Below, piece by piece: positions 61,416 through 64,000 of a stretch of 64,000 bases of DNA. The stretch spans positions 1,178,001-1,242,000 of the forward strand of contig NC_081334.1 in the NCBI RefSeq assembly GCF_022539665.2. The letters are read 5' to 3'. Made by a program: the position numbers and the translations under genes. Source of the DNA: Daphnia carinata (lineage: Eukaryota > Arthropoda > Branchiopoda > Diplostraca > Daphniidae). The notes beneath the pieces are model-generated. The model did not search any database. It saw only the letters and a program-made list of their open reading frames with translations, and had not been told where the DNA came from. The first letter of the stretch is position 1, and every line of letters starts with the position of its first letter.

Positions 61416-64000
61416 TTAAGACAGCCTCCTTGTGTTTTGAACGAACGTATCACGGACTGCGGCGGAGATGGGATCGTCTTCGTGAGCGATGTTAGTTGTG
61501 GGCTCGATTAACGAGCTCATTTTGAAATCGGTGAGAAGCGGATGGCCTTCGGTAGGGGCGTCGCTAGGCATAGTGGCTACAGGTGGCTGATGCTGTTCAT
61601 TGGCGACCCCAGGTGTCGGTTGCATTCGGCTGGTCTCGCTGGCTCTGCGCACTAGCTGACTCGATTTTAGACACAAGGGCGTACATCCGGCTGGCAAGTT
61701 AGCAACTCCGCCATTAGTGGCTTTCGGCTAAACGGAAAATATATACGAATAAGGTCAAACAGTTAATGGGCTTCGAAATCGATGGAGAAATCAATTCACA
61801 ATAAGGATGTAACATCAATTAGAATAAGCTAAATCATCCCAACCCGCGATTCACGAAACTCAAATTCAATTAGTCCACGCTGTGTTCAGTGAGTTAACGA
61901 TGTCATTTACTAACTGGTTAACACAAGCCAGCAGGAATAATTAAACCAATTTTTTCAATGAGATGGAAATCGATAAAATTAGGATGGAATCATTTGAAGG
62001 ACGTTACTTTATTGAACGTCAGCAGGACATTCCTCCTGTCACCAATTTTGTTGATTTATTTATATTTTTCAATTCGATCGTAGTGGTGCAAATCGTTTGA
62101 TGTTCAACCGTATCTAGCAAACAACAAAACGCACAAACGAACGGTACGATCGTTTATCGTTCGCCGCGTTCGGTGCAAATTGGAGTTGGCGTTTAAAGTC
62201 ATGCAACTTCAAACCTTCGTACGCTGCATCGATCATCGGATGATTCACGCGTGACCGTGTAACGTTCGTGATGTGACATTTTCGTAATGGGCGTTCACGG
62301 TTTGGCGTGGTGATTGAACGCGTAATGTACAATACTGCGATTCGAGCTGTAACGAGTTACCTATTTGCGATTGCGTTCTAAGCAAATCTACCTAGAATAA
62401 AAAAAAAAAATCCTTTTGTTTTTCGAATCATCTCAAAAGTTACTTCGTATCGCCCCTTTAACAATCTTTTATTCAGAGTAGCACGAAGGCGTTTGATGGC
62501 ACCGTCTACGTGACTCCTGAGGCTCATCAAGGCTTCAGCGAAGGCAAAAACGAATAGGAAACAAAGAAAGGGAAGTAACGCAACTATAGAATAGCCGAGC
62601 ACAGAAGAAATCAAAGAAAATTTCGTCTCCTATTTATGTTTTGCATAGAATGGGGCCCATAGAACTGCATAGGTTTTGATGTGGTGTATGGACGCAAAGG
62701 TCAATTTAAAGATCTAATTGAAAGCGGATTGTAAAGAGAACAAACAGACAATGAAACAAACGTTTAATGGAAGCATCCCTCGTGAAGTTGACCAATCCCG
62801 ATTGAGGTAATAGAAAATCCCAACCGCAAATGAGACTAATTTTCTAGACGGGTCTATACTAACATTTATGGCTGCCTGCTTAAACCAAGGGCACAAGTTA
62901 TCTGACCGTCTCCTTTTCATCTATAACATTTCTTATTGTGCGTCGTAGGGACATACATAGCTACACATAATTCGTATATAGAAGAGAGAGTCAGCCATTA
63001 AAAAAAAAACGTAGTAGGCCCTACGCATTTGCTGGGTTCGGATCAAGCCACGAATCATTAGGATACGGCTATCTCACTTTAACCGTCACGTTGATATTCT
63101 TCGTGCGTCCTGGACATGCGTCATGAATAACTTACAAGTCAAACGAAGAATACGGCAAGCAACTAGCATGATTGCCATCTGATACCAACATTTCGATATC
63201 ATTTCTTTAACAAGAAAAGGCGGAGTGCGTAACTATGCCAATGAATTACTGCACTATTACATAGGGTGGTTATGCCATTGCAATAGCCTGTTATGTTTTA
63301 TCTTATTTTTTTAAATAGAAAATTTAATCTAATCATTAAATTAACGACGTGTGTGGACAACAGTTAGTTAGCCTTACATTTTGGAAGTTATCCAGCAAGC
63401 TAACGGACGAAGCGCTAAGACACCACGTCCGCTTCTTACAACATCATTTTACTTTCATACAATTAAATCTAAAATATAAAGAAATATCTATTGGATATTG
63501 CAGCTGTACTGCAGTTCGAAGAAATATTCAAATTTAGGCATGTCTGAGTGATCATTACGTTTAATCAGTTCCTTCCTTGCGGCACAACTCTGCCTGCACC
63601 GCTTGGATTATTATGAGCTCTGTAAATTGCCTGCCACTGATAACGTCTACATTGTCTAAAGTTTGCCCGGGTTGTACACTCATTACATGTAATTAGTAAC
63701 CGTACCTTGACGTGGGCCAAACGAACTCGCCACTCAGCCGGTTTGGTAGTGCGATGATGTAATCCGACATCGGACGAACACGGTGGATGTTGCTTGCCGA
63801 TCGCAACGGCTGTATTAGATGGCGTAGTAGCAGGAATGCTATTGACAACAGCATCGTCCTGCATCACGAACCCGATGCGGAGAGGGGCATTTGCCAGTGA
63901 GGGCACCATTTTCATGCTGTCGTCCAGCTCAATATCAACATTGGTGGTCTTCTCTTCAGCGATAAGTGTCTCTTTGACAGCCCCATTTTGCGGTGCTGGG
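61416..64000 (-). CDS. Unrecognised protein, C-terminal part (runs off the window)
   Basis: Two exons join in phase 0: 64000-63706 (enters from outside the window, ends CACGTCAAG before GTACGG) and 61727-61416 (stop at 61416-61418). Together they give about 200 residues. The sequence is low in hydrophobic stretches and rich in Pro, Thr, Ala and Asp (GAVKETLIAEEKTTNVDIEL, PAEWRVRLAHVKPKATNG, PTEGHPLLTDFK), so it looks like a disordered tail, possibly of a membrane or signalling protein. I recognise no domain. The intron between them is almost 2 kb. An additional exon inside that intron cannot be excluded. Confidence 0.6.
61728..63705. other. 2-kb last intron of the gene at the right edge
   Basis: Donor and acceptor fit GT-AG on the minus strand (GTACGG; TTTAG). 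No internal exon with matching phase was recognised. Confidence 0.45.

Noticed and set aside
1-64000. CRISPR arrays, bacterial operons, rRNA genes
   Set aside because: Nothing of the kind is present; gene structure is clearly eukaryotic.

Overview
This is eukaryotic DNA. Genes are split by many short GT-AG introns (mostly 55-120 bp), intergenic DNA is AT-rich with many homopolymer runs, and the gene set is animal: ubinuclein, UHRF1, SLC5 transporter, FAST-kinase-domain protein, four-helix membrane protein, VWFC protein and Apaf-1. Compact introns together with UHRF1 and a vasa-type CCHC/DEAD-box relic suggest an arthropod, most likely a small crustacean such as Daphnia. That taxonomic call is inference. 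All gene models were built by hand from splice sites, reading phase and family knowledge.

Layout. (1) 424-3682 (+): 3' part of ubinuclein (HIRA histone-chaperone complex). (2) 3723-6745 (-): complete UHRF1 in 12 coding exons, 768 aa; its stop lies 40 bp from the ubinuclein stop, so the two chromatin genes converge tail to tail. (3) 6929-7632: a probable MITE and a short dispersed repeat upstream of UHRF1. (4) 8088-13170 (+): a row of decayed fragments of three unrelated genes, namely a vasa-like helicase, the C-terminal half of DNA polymerase delta (POLD1), and a USP4/15-type deubiquitinase. The first two are fused at about 9571. (5) 13170-17870: a repeat-rich gap with a 23-bp minisatellite, a TA-flanked MITE, two tRNA-headed SINE-like elements in inverted orientation, and a run of unexplained stem-loops. 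(6) 17871-18470 (-): small coiled-coil hypothetical gene. (7) 19679-25360 (-): complete SLC5 sodium/solute cotransporter, 691 aa, with a tandem pair of same-length alternative exons that should be mutually exclusive. (8) 26318-29763 (-): FASTK/RAP-domain mitochondrial RNA protein, 944 aa. (9) 34016-38478 (-): four-TM protein, 195 aa, resembling the Pasiflora/DUF4728 type. (10) 38479-47585: about 9 kb without a recognisable gene. (11) 47586-52511 (+): secreted two-VWFC-domain protein, 378 aa. (12) 53405-59227 (-): complete Apaf-1 (CARD, NB-ARC, WD40), 1396 aa in 19 exons. (13) 61416 to beyond 64000 (-): 3' end of an unrecognised gene.

The genes do not form one pathway. Ubinuclein and UHRF1 share a chromatin theme, and the other genes are independent. 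The most noteworthy items are the mutually exclusive SLC5 exons, the vasa-POLD1 chimeric pseudogene, two GC-AG introns (one inside the UHRF1 base-flipping loop), the nearly touching ubinuclein/UHRF1 ends, and the repeat cluster at 15.4-17 kb.
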